Assembly: GCA_002469305.1 (NCBI GenBank)
Contig: DKEY01000168.1
Location: 1-5,961, forward strand
Length of the DNA stretch: 5,961 nt
Direction: 5' to 3'
DNA from: Sulfurospirillum sp. UBA6810
Lineage (GTDB): Bacteria > Campylobacterota > Campylobacteria > Campylobacterales > Sulfurospirillaceae
The position numbers and the translations under genes are program-made. Of the stretch, positions 5,804 to 5,961 are shown piece by piece. How positions within the stretch are numbered: the stretch's first letter is position 1; each line of letters starts with the position of its first letter. A model generated the notes under the pieces. It was given only the letters and a program-made list of their open reading frames with translations. It ran no database searches and had not been told where the DNA came from.

Positions 5804-5961
5804 TTAAACTTTTTCAATCTTTTCTACAAGCTTTTCTAACTCAATATTACTCAAATATTCATCGTAACATTTTTGAACATAAGCCCACAACAAATCCTTT
5901 GTTTCTATGTTTTTGTGCGAGCCAAAAGTCTCTTTAAAACACTTTTCAAAATACTCTGAAA
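5804..5961 (-). CDS. C-terminal fragment of an unrecognised protein (5' end outside window)
   Basis: An open frame enters from the right edge (first full codon ends at 5959) and stops at TAA 5804-5806, giving 51 residues that begin SEYFEKCFKETFGS and end LEKLVEKIEKV. The fragment is highly charged, rich in Lys and Glu, with two cysteines and a Trp. The last 20 residues look like an amphipathic helix. It is soluble in character, with no membrane segment or signal. I do not recognise the family. The absence of stops, the Lys/Glu bias shared with neighbouring genes and the correct placement 84 bp before a gene with a good ribosome binding site support a real gene end on the same strand as the pilins. 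Confidence 0.6.
   Translation of the reverse strand, partial: SEYFEKCFKETFGSHKNIETKDLLWAYVQKCYDEYLSNIELEKLVEKIEKV

Noticed and set aside
1..5961. CRISPR array, insertion sequence, tRNA or prophage material
   Set aside because: There are no regularly spaced direct repeats, no transposase-like frames, no tRNA cloverleaf and no phage genes. The inverted repeats found are single and local.

Overview
The window looks like core chromosome of a low-GC member of the Campylobacterota (Epsilonproteobacteria), probably a free-living Sulfurimonas-like lineage. This rests on three things: AT-rich codon use, a DnaB with a charged insertion and a C-terminal tail, and prepilins of the FTM(I/V)ELIFVIV type. 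The genus is an inference; no database search was possible. I see no CRISPR array, insertion sequence, tRNA or rRNA.

Layout. Almost everything is on the minus strand and reads from right to left. The right edge holds the C-terminal end of an unrecognised protein (stop at 5804). An 84-bp gap with a good ribosome binding site and a weak promoter candidate follows. Next come two tandem type IV prepilin/pseudopilin genes (5204-5719 and 4702-5199), separated by only 4 bp. The primosomal helicase gene priA (2863-4698) starts directly after the stop codon of the second pilin gene. After priA lies a 197-bp gap with a convincing TATAAT promoter and a 110-bp foldable element at 2701-2810. ispG (1595-2665, isoprenoid precursor synthesis) and dnaB (175-1602, replicative helicase) follow and overlap by 8 bp. 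At the left edge, the 3' end of a possible GNAT acetyltransferase gene on the plus strand converges on dnaB, with a hairpin terminator candidate between them.

How the genes relate. The spacing suggests two transcription units: pilin-pilin-priA and ispG-dnaB. PriA and DnaB act in the same process: PriA recognises stalled or repaired forks and directs reloading of the replicative helicase. IspG makes HMBPP in the MEP pathway and appears to be an operon passenger. The pilins would act at the cell envelope and have no obvious link to replication.

The points most worth a second look are: (1) the priA reading frame has no ATG, GTG or TTG at its conserved N-terminus, yet a GGAG sits 6 nt before an ATA codon and 9 nt before a CTG codon; (2) the three-way-junction-like element between priA and ispG; (3) a perfect 9-bp inverted repeat inside the leader-peptide codons of the second pilin gene. 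None of these amounts to a clearly new system on sequence alone.
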